Source: UBA1227 sp045599345
GTDB taxonomy: Bacteria; Bacillota; Clostridia; Oscillospirales; Acutalibacteraceae
Direction: 5' to 3'
DNA: 20,531 nucleotides
Assembly (NCBI GenBank): GCA_045599345.1
Contig: JAZRVV010000011.1
Span: 1 to 20,531, forward strand
Shown here one piece after another: positions 5,301 to 13,216 of this stretch (the first letter of the stretch is position 1; every line of letters starts with the position of its first letter). The notes under the pieces were generated by a model. It worked only from the letters and a program-made list of their open reading frames with translations, was not told the DNA's origin and did no database searches. Position numbers and translations under genes: made by a program.

Positions 5301-6626
5301 TTACTCCTTTTTGTTTTCTAGTCTTGCCTTGTGATGTTTGAGTGTGAGACCAAATGGAATAAGAGAAAGTAAGCAGAAAAGTCCGCCTACGAGGAAGATA
5401 TTTCCATTTGGTATGTATTGCATCTGGCCACTTGCTGCATCGATAAATGTGTGACCAGAAGTTTTAACTGTTGCCTCTCCAAGGAGTGAACCACCAATCC
5501 ATGGGATGAGTACAAAGAAGAGAATCCAAATGCCCTCAAATTGTCCCTTTTTGTCAGGTGGGAAAAGTCTCTTGGCCCATACCTTTGATGCTTGGAGTAT
5601 AGAGATATATCCAAGACCAACAACAAGGATACCTATCCATACATGTGGATTGAACATCTTGGTTGAATCAACGTTTTCTGCCTTTACAAAGTATGTGATA
5701 AGGCAACCAATTGCATTAACAACAACTGCTACTAAAACAATGTATGGTTCCTTGTTTTGATTGATAAGCTTTGCTACAGGAATCGCGCTAAGCATTGCAA
5801 GTGTAAGTGGCACTGCTTCAATGATACCCATCATATCTGGGCTGTAGCCAAGATAGTAGATGAGGTAGTTTCCAAGGTATGCAAAATATACATTAAAGCC
5901 TATGAAGAACACAGCAAGGCCAAGATGTAAAAGCACAAGCTCCTTGAGTTTAAAGAACTCCTTGAAATTGAAAACGCTGAGGAATTGATGCCAGAAGGAA
6001 CCATCCCTGTATGGCTCAACATCGTCGTTTTCACCTAGTGCAAAGAAAGAGATTATACCAAAGATAATTACGAACACGCCCATTACTATAAAGAGGCGCA
6101 TGTAATTATCATCTGAACCAACGAGCATACCGCCAACAACGGTGCCAACCATCGTGCCTATAACTGGCTGAGTCGCCAGCGCGGCACCAATGCCACCCTT
6201 GTTCTTGTCTGTCATAATGTCGTTACACCAGACATTAAAGCCAGAGTCATTACCCATCGAGCCAAAGAAACTCATTACTGTATCAGCAAGTACAACTGTG
6301 ATACCAACAAGGGTATACATATCTTTGCTAATAAACTGAGTAAGGCCAAAACCGATAGTAAAAATACCCCAAAGGATGTAACCAAGTGAAATGAAATGAC
6401 GTCTCTTGCCTATTCTGTCAGACCAAGTACCAAAGAAAAAGGTCGAGAATGTCGTTGCAAGAGCACTGCAGATAAGCATACCAGTAATGATGCTTGGGTC
6501 CTTGCCAATTTTGGCATATACGAATGTGTTAAACCACTGGTTCTCCATATTCCAACAGAGCTGGCCTGCAAGGCCTAGTCCCCAAATAAGGAGCCACATG
6601 GCAAAATTAGATCTTTTCTTTTCCAT
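5301..6626 (-). CDS. MFS transporter, substrate unknown
   Basis: A 441-aa integral membrane protein with about twelve hydrophobic segments and the MFS loop 2-3 motif GTWSDRIGKRR at 66-76. Charged cytoplasmic loops appear near 198-225, and a short basic tail ends LENKKE. It is a secondary transporter of the major facilitator superfamily. The early NxxWFNTFVY helix and the long periplasmic loop about 110-140 recall sugar or sugar-derivative symporters, but I cannot name the substrate. It starts five bases after the cupin stop with only a weak AAGG site. Its position between a cupin and catabolic enzymes suggests uptake of a small metabolite handled by the same operon; that is inference. Confidence 0.85.
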   Translation of the reverse strand: MEKKRSNFAMWLLIWGLGLAGQLCWNMENQWFNTFVYAKIGKDPSIITGMLICSALATTFSTFFFGTWSDRIGKRRHFISLGYILWGIFTIGFGLTQFISKDMYTLVGITVVLADTVMSFFGSMGNDSGFNVWCNDIMTDKNKGGIGAALATQPVIGTMVGTVVGGMLVGSDDNYMRLFIVMGVFVIIFGIISFFALGENDDVEPYRDGSFWHQFLSVFNFKEFFKLKELVLLHLGLAVFFIGFNVYFAYLGNYLIYYLGYSPDMMGIIEAVPLTLAMLSAIPVAKLINQNKEPYIVLVAVVVNAIGCLITYFVKAENVDSTKMFNPHVWIGILVVGLGYISILQASKVWAKRLFPPDKKGQFEGIWILFFVLIPWIGGSLLGEATVKTSGHTFIDAASGQMQYIPNGNIFLVGGLFCLLSLIPFGLTLKHHKARLENKKE

Positions 6627-6631
6627 ATAAA

Positions 6632-6973
6632 TTAACCTTCAAATACTACGCCAGGTACGACACATGCCATAACCAGGTCACTTTCCCCATACTGTTCAAT
6701 CATATGTGTGTTGCCTGTTGGGCAGAAGTGTGCATTACCAGCCTCAATAAGCTCCTCCACTCCGTTCATAGTAATCTTGGCAATACCAGAAAGTACATAG
6801 ATTACTTCAAAGTTTGTGGTATGAGTGTGCTCTCCTATTGAACAATCTTTTTTAAGAGTAGCTCTCATAATTCTTGATGTGCCATCAAAATACATTTTGG
6901 CAATAACGTCACCGCGACCACCGTTGAATTCGTGGAGGATTGTATCCTCCATATTGTTAAATTCGATTTTCAT
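6632..6973 (-). CDS. Single-domain cupin protein
   Basis: A 113-aa cupin with both conserved motifs. Motif 1 spans Gly47 to Gly63 and gives His49, His51 and Glu56. Motif 2, Gly79 to His90 with PTGNTH, gives His90. These four residues form the usual metal site. Small cupins of this kind act as sugar or amino-acid epimerases, dioxygenases or ligand sensors; nothing here decides between them. It is the first gene of the run ending in lipase 2, preceded by AAGGAG and a long hairpin. No clear promoter was found in the 68 bases before it. Confidence 0.85.
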   Translation of the reverse strand: MKIEFNNMEDTILHEFNGGRGDVIAKMYFDGTSRIMRATLKKDCSIGEHTHTTNFEVIYVLSGIAKITMNGVEELIEAGNAHFCPTGNTHMIEQYGESDLVMACVVPGVVFEG

Positions 6974-6992
6974 AATTACTCCTTATTCAATA

Positions 6993-7031
6993 AAATACTC
7001 CATACTCCAAGGCGCGGAGTATGGAGTATTT
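6993..7031 (-). terminator. Perfect 16-bp hairpin between ydbC-like gene and cupin operon
   Basis: AAATACTCCATACTCC (6993-7008) is exactly complementary to 7016-7031 with a seven-base loop. On the minus strand the tail is TTTTATTG, a modest T-tract. Each arm is a tandem pair of ATACTCC heptamers. It most likely terminates or attenuates the YdbC transcript before the cupin gene. The repeated arms would also suit an operator. Confidence 0.6.
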
Positions 7032-7041
7032 GAAAGTTTAA

Positions 7042-7260
7042 TTACTTAATAGCCTTAAGGATATCCTTTAAATCATCGAGCTCGTCCTTAGTAAGAGTGA
7101 TGCCCTTACCCATCTTTTCATGATCTGGAGCCCAGTCACGGATGTCGTACTTTGGTGCGCCACCGTTCCATGAGATGAGGTTAACCTCACGTGTCCAACC
7201 CTTGTTGTTCTCTGAGAATACACCAAATTCTTCTACGATTTCATACTTGAATTCTGGCAT
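7042..7260 (-). CDS. YdbC-like PC4-family ssDNA-binding protein
   Basis: A 72-aa protein of the PC4/YdbC family (PF02229). EFKYEIVEEFGVFSEN, GWTREVNLISWNG, PKYDIRDWAPDHEKMGKG and ITLTKDELDDLKDIL follow the bacterial YdbC pattern almost end to end. Lactococcal YdbC binds single-stranded nucleic acid as a dimer and is linked to transcription or genome maintenance; here the role is inferred. ATG at 7260 is chosen because AAAGGAGG sits eight bases upstream. The frame extends to 7293, but that part begins MFFNYKKEDED and reads through the ribosome site. The 117 bases upstream are very AT-rich and should hold its promoter. Confidence 0.88.
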   Translation of the reverse strand: MPEFKYEIVEEFGVFSENNKGWTREVNLISWNGGAPKYDIRDWAPDHEKMGKGITLTKDELDDLKDILKAIK

Positions 7261-7377
7261 GTCTTCGTCCTCCTTTTTATAATTAAAAAACATTATTCGT
7301 TCAAAATTTTTATATATTATATAATATTATAATTAAAAAATAAATAATTAACATTCAACAAATTTAAGTACAAGAAA
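7261..7377. other. AT-rich intergenic region upstream of the YdbC-like gene
   Basis: 117 bases almost free of G and C apart from the ribosome site. It holds several TATAAT-like sequences on the minus strand, but no -35 at an acceptable distance stands out, so no promoter is assigned. No terminator for the DUF6198 gene is visible. Confidence 0.4.
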
Positions 7378-8085
7378 TTATTTAAAATGCCTTTCAAGTT
7401 GTCTGTACTTGGTTCTAAACTTAAAGTGCTTTTCAATGAATTTTTCCCATGGTTCACGGAGCAAGATCTTGGAAAGTGTATAGAGTATAGTTGCGATATT
7501 TACACCAACGAATGCTCCAAAACCAAAGAAATAGAATGAAAGTCCAATAGCTACTGCACCACTGATTACATTATAAATCCAATAAGAAAGGTTTCTATCC
7601 ATATTGAACTTCTTGGATATTTCCTGTTCGTAGAGCATGTATACGATAGGACTGATATATGTGTGATCCATAAGTGCATAGCCAAGAGGACCAATTACTA
7701 TTGCAAGAGCAAGAAGCAATACCCTAACCCATACTATTTCAAGTGGCAACAAGTTCAATATATTAGTTATCGCATCAATTGTAGCTGCAAAGATAAGCGT
7801 TGATAGGAACGAGAAAACATATTTCCTTCCGAACTTGCCAGTTACTATAAATAAGAAGAGCAAAACAAATGCTTGAATCGTATACTCAGCAGTACCATAG
7901 GAAATCTGCTGAGTAAGAGAAACCTTTTCATATATAACGTAAGCCGGAGCAGAAGACAAAGAAACGCCAAATCCAGCAGCCTTCATAAAAGCAATGGAAA
8001 TGGCGAGAAAGAGCACGCTAAAGAAATAAGCGTACTCAGAATATGCTATTGTTTTTTCTTTAAGATTAGCGTTTTTAGAGCTCAT
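7378..8085 (-). CDS. DUF6198 (YczE/YyaS/YitT-like) membrane protein
   Basis: A 235-aa polytopic membrane protein with about five or six hydrophobic segments. The features KAAGFGVSLSSAPAYVIY, GTAEYTIQAFVLLFLF and GPLGYALMDHTYISP are those of the DUF6198 / YczE-type family, whose biochemical role is not established. The C-terminal 30 residues are strongly basic and probably cytoplasmic. I place the start at ATG 8085, which overlaps the DUF6873 stop by eleven bases (ATGAGCTCTAA). GGAGG lies about eleven bases upstream, slightly far. A GTG at 8094 is a possible alternative. The longer frame to 8124 would overlap the neighbour by 50 bases without a ribosome site. Confidence 0.75.
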   Translation of the reverse strand: MSSKNANLKEKTIAYSEYAYFFSVLFLAISIAFMKAAGFGVSLSSAPAYVIYEKVSLTQQISYGTAEYTIQAFVLLFLFIVTGKFGRKYVFSFLSTLIFAATIDAITNILNLLPLEIVWVRVLLLALAIVIGPLGYALMDHTYISPIVYMLYEQEISKKFNMDRNLSYWIYNVISGAVAIGLSFYFFGFGAFVGVNIATILYTLSKILLREPWEKFIEKHFKFRTKYRQLERHFK

Positions 8086-8731
8086 ACTCCACACATCCTC
8101 CAATGTCAAGCAATGGCTTGTCATTAGATAATTGAATAATTTCTTTGCCCTGACTATCTAAGAACAATTTGATTTTATCATAGTCGGGGTGATTTTGTAT
8201 AGCGCCAAAAAAGAATACATTTTTGTCTATCACAACACTCGCTCCACCAATGAAGCCATAGTCGTAACCAGGAAGGCTTACATAGCCCTTTTTAATCAAT
8301 AGAGCATCAATGCTTTGGTTCGATTCTAAAACAGTCTTATAGATGCCCTCATCCTCTGTTATGATAGCATGGTCATTAACGATTAAAGTACTGCACTTGG
8401 TATAACCCTGTTTTACTTTGATTACGTTCATGCCCGTTTTATTTGCGTAATCAAGAATTTCCTTGGCACAGGTGCTCGGATTACAAATAAGAGTATTACC
8501 AAGGGACGCAACGTTTAGTAGGACATCACAAGGGTATTTGTCCGATAACTTAGCCTCTATATCAGATGCTTTGAACCACCTATCTCCTACTTTGACAAGT
8601 ACGAGGTCGATATGGTGCGCTGTGGCCTCTTGTAAGGCACTGCAGCGCCCATTTTCAATTACGTTTAAGTCGTAATCTAGAAAAGCCAATTTGAGCCACT
8701 CAGGCGCCTCTCCGCAGAGCAAGTTTTTCAT
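8075..8731 (-). CDS. DUF6873 GME-fold protein
   Basis: A 218-aa protein matching DUF6873, a group assigned to the guanidino-group modifying enzyme (arginine deiminase / amidinotransferase) fold. Recognisable parts are VKQGYTKCSTLIVNDHAIITE (about 106-126), GFIGGASVVI, AIQNHPDY (His181) and a C-terminal DIGGCVEYEL with Cys213. The His and the late Cys sit where the catalytic pair of GME enzymes would be expected, but no substrate is known. The gene starts inside the radA stop (ATGA, four-base overlap) and its end overlaps the DUF6198 start, so the three are probably translated together. Confidence 0.75.
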   Translation of the reverse strand: MKNLLCGEAPEWLKLAFLDYDLNVIENGRCSALQEATAHHIDLVLVKVGDRWFKASDIEAKLSDKYPCDVLLNVASLGNTLICNPSTCAKEILDYANKTGMNVIKVKQGYTKCSTLIVNDHAIITEDEGIYKTVLESNQSIDALLIKKGYVSLPGYDYGFIGGASVVIDKNVFFFGAIQNHPDYDKIKLFLDSQGKEIIQLSNDKPLLDIGGCVEYEL

Positions 8732-10101
8732 ATAATCTCCTCAAAGGCTTGACTTAGATATTTTACTCCAATAATTTCAATCTCGGATTGGAGTTCTTTT
8801 GAGATACTCTTTATGTTATCCTTTGGAATTACAACCTTTGTAAAGCCGAGGCGAGCTGCTTCCTTGACGCGCTGTTCGCAATGGGATACAGAGCGAACTT
8901 CGCCGGCAAGGCCTATCTCGCCGAAGGCAAGTACGTCCTCACGTACGACGGCGTCCTTGAGGCTCGATACGAGCGCCATAGCAACTGATAAGTCTGCTGC
9001 TGGCTCGTATAGTTTAAGGCCGCCGACAATGTTGAGGTAGACGTCCATATTGCCAAAGAAATAGCCGCAGCGTTTTTCAAGTACAGCAAGTATCATTGAT
9101 AGCCTGTTGTAATCAAAGCCGTTTGCCATACGGCGTGGGTTACCAAAAGTCGTTGGTGTAACAAGGCCTTGAACCTCGGCAAGGATTGGCCTACTACCCT
9201 CCATTGCACATGCAACGCATGAGCCAGATGAGTTCTTTGGTCTACCAGAGAGCATCATCATAGATGGATTCTCAACCTGGTGGAGACCATTATCAAGCAT
9301 TTCAAATACACCAATTTCATTGGTTGAGCCATAACGGTTTTTAACGGCTCTAAGGATTCTATAGTTGTAGTTGCGCTCACCCTCTATATAGAGGACAGCG
9401 TCTACTACATGCTCAAGGACTTTTGGTCCAGCTATATTTCCATCCTTGTTGACATGGCCAACAATAATAACTGGGATATTAAAGTCCTTGGCTGTACGCA
9501 TTATATAGTTCGTTGACTCACGAACCTGAGTTATGCTACCGCATGAACTTGAAAGTTCAGAGAGCATAACAGTTTGAATTGAGTCAACGATGACGAGGTC
9601 AGGTTTATCTGACTTGATATGCTCACAGATAATCTCAACATCAGTTTCTGCCATTACAAAGAGGTTGTCTGTGTCAACGCCAAGCCTATCAGCACGAAGC
9701 TTGATTTGGTGAGCGGATTCCTCACCTGATACATAGAGTATCTTGAGCTGTTTTCCAAGGTACTGACAAACTTGAAGAAGTATTGTTGATTTACCAATAC
9801 CAGGGTCACCAGAAAGCAAGACCAAAGAGCCCTTGACGATACCGCCGCCAAGAACACGGTCAAATTCGGAGAGTCCAGTCATATAGCGGTGTTCGCCATC
9901 TGACTCTATATCCTTTATTTTTTGTGAGACGCCACGTACTCCAGTGCCAGATTTGAGCTTGGCGATGGAGGCAGGTTCGTTTGCTACTACTCTCTCCTCC
10001 AAGGTATCCCACTCGCCACATCCTGGGCAGCGTCCATACCATTTTGGATTCTCATAGCCGCATGAACTGCAGACGTAAACTGATTTAATCTTGCTTGCCA
10101 T
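8728..10101 (-). CDS. radA: DNA repair protein RadA
   Basis: A 457-aa RadA (Sms), a RecA-like helicase that drives branch migration in recombination intermediates. Domains in order: a zinc finger with Cys11, Cys14, Cys25 and Cys28; an ATPase core with Walker A GDPGIGKST (98-106) and Walker B LVIVDS (169-174); the RadA-specific KNRYGSTNE (254-262); and a Lon-protease-like C-terminal domain containing NIVGGLKLYEPAADLSVA, which lacks protease function in this family. Full length. ATG 10101 has AAGGAC upstream. The intrinsic-type hairpin just before the gene suggests it relies on partial read-through or on a promoter inside dagK. Confidence 0.97.
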   Translation of the reverse strand: MASKIKSVYVCSSCGYENPKWYGRCPGCGEWDTLEERVVANEPASIAKLKSGTGVRGVSQKIKDIESDGEHRYMTGLSEFDRVLGGGIVKGSLVLLSGDPGIGKSTILLQVCQYLGKQLKILYVSGEESAHQIKLRADRLGVDTDNLFVMAETDVEIICEHIKSDKPDLVIVDSIQTVMLSELSSSCGSITQVRESTNYIMRTAKDFNIPVIIVGHVNKDGNIAGPKVLEHVVDAVLYIEGERNYNYRILRAVKNRYGSTNEIGVFEMLDNGLHQVENPSMMMLSGRPKNSSGSCVACAMEGSRPILAEVQGLVTPTTFGNPRRMANGFDYNRLSMILAVLEKRCGYFFGNMDVYLNIVGGLKLYEPAADLSVAMALVSSLKDAVVREDVLAFGEIGLAGEVRSVSHCEQRVKEAARLGFTKVVIPKDNIKSISKELQSEIEIIGVKYLSQAFEEII

Positions 10102-10116
10102 ATATCTCGTCCTTCT

Positions 10117-10144
10117 AAAAAGAGCGCTGAAAACAGCGCTCTTT
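10117..10144 (-). terminator. Intrinsic terminator-like hairpin between lipid kinase and radA
   Basis: On the minus strand AAAGAGCGCTG pairs perfectly with CAGCGCTCTTT (11 bp, TTTT loop) and continues into two more Ts. It starts six bases after the lipid kinase stop and ends 15 bases before the radA ATG, so it either ends the upstream transcript or attenuates radA. Confidence 0.7.
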
Positions 10145-10150
10145 AATAAT

Positions 10151-11155
10151 TTAGATTAAGCCACGACGGAAGTTATATTTCTTCTCGTCGATTGTGATCT
10201 TGTTAGAGAGCTTGCCGCTCTTCTTGTCCTCAAAGAATGTTGATTTCTGAGGAACAACGAATGTAAGACCATCAGGAATTACTTCGATTGTAAGGTCATT
10301 TGTCTTATGGCACTCACCATCGATGTTTGTGTAATGGTTACGTTCCTTCTGATCATGGATAGTCATCTTCTTACCACGGATGTAAACACAGTTCTTGTAA
10401 TGAACGTGTGTGTCCTCATTGTTCTGCCAGTCGAACATCATAACGAAGAACATCAAAATCCAAGGCATCTTCTTCTGCATAAGAACGAAGTCAAGCTCGT
10501 GGTCATCAGGCATAGCAAAAGGAGCTACTTTGATGCCAGAACCATACCAACGTGAGTTACAACCTACTGCAAATACGAATGGGCCTTCTACCTTCTGACC
10601 ATCGATGTCGATGTCATAGTAGTTCTTAACCTTAGTGAACATGCAGTAAAGACCACCTAATGTGTATGAAAGGTGACCAGCAACGCCAGGAAGTTTCTTC
10701 ATCTGGCCCTGTACTGCGCAAGCGTCTGCGTCAAAGCCCATAGAAGCCTGTGAGATAGCAATCTCATCGCCTGCTTTTACGCAGTCGATAGGAATAGCTG
10801 TACCATCAATCTGGCCTTCAATATCATAGTAGATGTCAAGGTCACCAAAAAGACGTGTCCAGTCATTACCAGAACCAAGTGGTACTACTGCTATCTGAGC
10901 ATTTGGATGACCATAAGCACCGTTAACTACCTCGTAGAGTGTTCCGTCACCACCACAAGCATAGAAACGTGCAGGCTGACCATTAGCAGCTGTCTTGTCA
11001 ACAAAGTCCATACCATCGCCAGGTGCCTTGGTGTAGTAAATTTCGTACTCTACACCCTTTTTTTCGCATGCTGGGATAATAGTGTCCTTAACAAAGTTAG
11101 ACTTAAGACCCTTACCAGCGGTTGGATTGACAATAAAATAATGCTTTAATGCCAT
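10151..11155 (-). CDS. Diacylglycerol kinase-family lipid kinase
   Basis: A 334-aa cytoplasmic lipid kinase of the DagK/YegS family. It has VNPTAGKG at the N-terminus (10-16), the nucleotide-binding GGDGT (68-72) and PLGSGND (92-98). The C-terminal beta domain carries VGCNSRWYGSGIKVAPFAMPDDHELDFVL and NIDGE. Members phosphorylate diacylglycerol to phosphatidic acid in phospholipid recycling, or other lipids; the exact substrate is not visible. The length is normal, with an extra lysine-rich tail after residue 305. GAGGAGATG precedes the ATG. It is 26 bases after the rlmL-like gene and probably co-transcribed with it. Confidence 0.9.
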   Translation of the reverse strand: MALKHYFIVNPTAGKGLKSNFVKDTIIPACEKKGVEYEIYYTKAPGDGMDFVDKTAANGQPARFYACGGDGTLYEVVNGAYGHPNAQIAVVPLGSGNDWTRLFGDLDIYYDIEGQIDGTAIPIDCVKAGDEIAISQASMGFDADACAVQGQMKKLPGVAGHLSYTLGGLYCMFTKVKNYYDIDIDGQKVEGPFVFAVGCNSRWYGSGIKVAPFAMPDDHELDFVLMQKKMPWILMFFVMMFDWQNNEDTHVHYKNCVYIRGKKMTIHDQKERNHYTNIDGECHKTNDLTIEVIPDGLTFVVPQKSTFFEDKKSGKLSNKITIDEKKYNFRRGLI

Positions 11156-11181
11156 ATCTTACATCTCCTCTATATAAATAA

Positions 11182-12300
11182 TTATTTAAAATACATGTAT
11201 ACCTGACATTTTATCATACCGTTGTATAATTTTCTACGTTTATCGGCTTTTTTGCCAAAATATTTTTCGAATTCCTCTGATGGGCTGATAGCGTAATATG
11301 CCCATCCACGCTCACTTTGGAACTTCTGTCCCATGAGTTTATAGAGGTCATTTGCAGCGTTGATATCAAGCAATCTCTCACCATATGGTGGGTTACAAAT
11401 TACTGTTCCCTTTTCGCTCTTGCGCTCCCAGGACTTGAGGTCTAACACCTCAAAATCTATGCGCTTTTCAACGCCTGCACGCCTTGCATTTTCCTTTGCA
11501 AGTTCGATTGCATTGGCATCGATGTCAGAGCCAAAAGCATGAAAATCACAATCAAAGTTTATCAGGTCCTGTGCCCTTGTACGCTCCTCTGCCCATACCT
11601 TTGGATCAATTTGAGAGAACTTCTCTGCGGCGAAGGTACGGCTGATGCCAGGCGCCATATTGAGCGCCTTCATTGCGCCCTCAATAAGAATTGTACCGGA
11701 GCCGCACATTGGATCATACAGGGTATGATAAGGACGAAGTCGTGCTAGTGTGCAAAGGGATGCTGCCAATGTCTCCTTAATTGGCGCATCATTTGCCTTA
11801 AGGCGGTATCCACGCTTGTGGAGACCGGCGCCGGATGTGTCGATAGTCAAAGTGACCTCATCTTTCATTATTGAAAATTCAATAGCATACTTGTTTCCAG
11901 TTTCGTTAAACCAAGGAAGTTTATACTTCTCCTTGAGCCTTTCAACAATTGCTTTCTTGATAATTGATTGGCAATCTGAGATTGAAAACAGCGCAGAGTT
12001 CCTTGAATAACCACCCTTGATTGGGAACTCATCATCCTTGCCAATCCAGTCCTCCCAAGGAAGCGCCTTGGTGCCCTGGAAGAGCTCTTCAAAAGATTTG
12101 GCAATGAAAGTACCAACAACTATTTGAACACGCTCTGCGTGGCGCAGACAGATATTTGCACGTGCAAGGATGTGCTCATCGCCTGAGAAGAATACGCGTG
12201 CGTTTTCGCAGCGTACATCCTCTGCTCCAAGCTCCTTGAGCTCATCCGCTATAAGTGATTCAAGTCCCATAAGGCATGGAACAACAAAATTCATATTCAT
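11182..12300 (-). CDS. RlmL/YpsC-like THUMP-domain 23S rRNA (guanine-N2) methyltransferase
   Basis: A 372-aa class I RNA methyltransferase. The N-terminal THUMP region (about 1-155) starts FVVPCLMGLESLIADELKELGA. The Rossmann domain carries the SAM-binding DPMCGSGTILIEGA (196-209), SDIDANAIELAKENA and the catalytic NPPYGERL (303-310), the N-P-P-Y type used for exocyclic amino groups of guanine. It corresponds to B. subtilis YpsC and the N-terminal half of E. coli RlmL, which modifies G2445 of 23S rRNA. ATG 12300 is preferred for AGAGGA six bases upstream; the open frame begins one codon earlier at a TTG. It is 11 bases after fumA. Confidence 0.92.
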   Translation of the reverse strand: MNMNFVVPCLMGLESLIADELKELGAEDVRCENARVFFSGDEHILARANICLRHAERVQIVVGTFIAKSFEELFQGTKALPWEDWIGKDDEFPIKGGYSRNSALFSISDCQSIIKKAIVERLKEKYKLPWFNETGNKYAIEFSIMKDEVTLTIDTSGAGLHKRGYRLKANDAPIKETLAASLCTLARLRPYHTLYDPMCGSGTILIEGAMKALNMAPGISRTFAAEKFSQIDPKVWAEERTRAQDLINFDCDFHAFGSDIDANAIELAKENARRAGVEKRIDFEVLDLKSWERKSEKGTVICNPPYGERLLDINAANDLYKLMGQKFQSERGWAYYAISPSEEFEKYFGKKADKRRKLYNGMIKCQVYMYFK

Positions 12301-12311
12301 CAATTGTCCTC

Positions 12312-13157
12312 TTATATAGTCTCATGTGCATGTCTTGTAACATGGCATCCGATATTTACAGCAACTGGAAGTCCAGCGATGTGAGTTGGTGCTGTTTCAA
12401 TATTAACAGCCAGCGCGGTGGTGTTACCACCAAAACCCTGTGGACCAATGCCAAGTGCATTTACGCGCTCGAGAATAGTTTGCTCGAGCGATGCGTAAAA
12501 TGGATCGGCGTGGCGGTAAGCGACATCTCTGCAAAGTGCACGCTTTGCAAGAAGCGCGCATTGCTCAAAGTCGCCACCAAGTCCAACGCCTATTACCATT
12601 GGTGGACAAGGGTTACTGCCAGCGTCACGAACGACCGACACAACGTACTCAATAATATCATCGACGCTGGCCGCTGGCGTTTTCATCGAAAGTTTACTCA
12701 TGTTCTCCGAACCAAATCCCTTAGGACATACGTCGATTTTAAGCTTGTCTCCAGGCACAATATCAATATGAATAATTGCTGGTGTATTGTCACCTGTGTT
12801 AATTCTACTCTTTAGTGGGTCCGAAACTACGGACTTACGAAGGAGACCCTCCTTATATCCTTTTGCGACACCACTGTTTATTGCGTCTGATAATAGTCCG
12901 CCAGTGATATGTACATCCTGGCCTAGTTCAACGAATACTACGGCCATGCCTGTATCCTGGCAGATAGGAACATCTATTTCCTTTGCAGCATCGATATTTG
13001 AGAGAAGGTCCTCCATTATCTCACGTGGGAGGCCCTCTTTTTCATTTTCAGAAGAAGCTTTAATACAGTCGCAAAGCGAACAAGGTAAATTCTTGTTCGC
13101 ATCTATTGATAGCCTTGCTACTACTTCTTCTATTTCACTAAACTCAATTTCTCGCAC
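12312..13157 (-). CDS. Class I fumarate hydratase (Fe-S type), alpha subunit
   Basis: A 281-aa alpha subunit of a heteromeric [4Fe-4S] fumarase or L-tartrate dehydratase-like hydro-lyase (fumarate + water to L-malate). Three cluster cysteines are visible: Cys66 (PICQDTG), Cys184 (NPCPP) and Cys271 (NIGCHVTRH). The segments GFGSENMS, GVGLGGDFEQCALLAK and LGIGPQGFGGNTTALAV are characteristic. The start is a GTG at 13157, seven bases after AGAGG. The open frame begins at a TTG at 13172, but that lies on the ribosome site. The beta subunit, which usually follows directly, is not in the window; the next gene is an rRNA methyltransferase. Confidence 0.93.
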   Translation of the reverse strand: MREIEFSEIEEVVARLSIDANKNLPCSLCDCIKASSENEKEGLPREIMEDLLSNIDAAKEIDVPICQDTGMAVVFVELGQDVHITGGLLSDAINSGVAKGYKEGLLRKSVVSDPLKSRINTGDNTPAIIHIDIVPGDKLKIDVCPKGFGSENMSKLSMKTPAASVDDIIEYVVSVVRDAGSNPCPPMVIGVGLGGDFEQCALLAKRALCRDVAYRHADPFYASLEQTILERVNALGIGPQGFGGNTTALAVNIETAPTHIAGLPVAVNIGCHVTRHAHETI

Positions 13158-13170
13158 TTTACTACCTCTC

Positions 13171-13207
13171 AAAAAAATATGCAGAGTGTTTTTTCGACAC
13201 TCTGCAT
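13171..13207 (-). terminator. Intrinsic terminator of the S1-domain gene
   Basis: ATGCAGAGTGT pairs perfectly with ACACTCTGCAT (11 bp, seven-base loop) and is followed on the minus strand by ATTTTTTT. It ends the divIC-S1 transcript just before the fumA ribosome site. Confidence 0.88.
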
Positions 13208-13216
13208 TATTTATGC

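Noticed and set aside
7261..7377. Promoter for the YdbC-like gene (TTGAAC-17-TATAAA)
   Set aside because: The boxes fit, but transcription would begin inside the ribosome site, leaving no usable leader.
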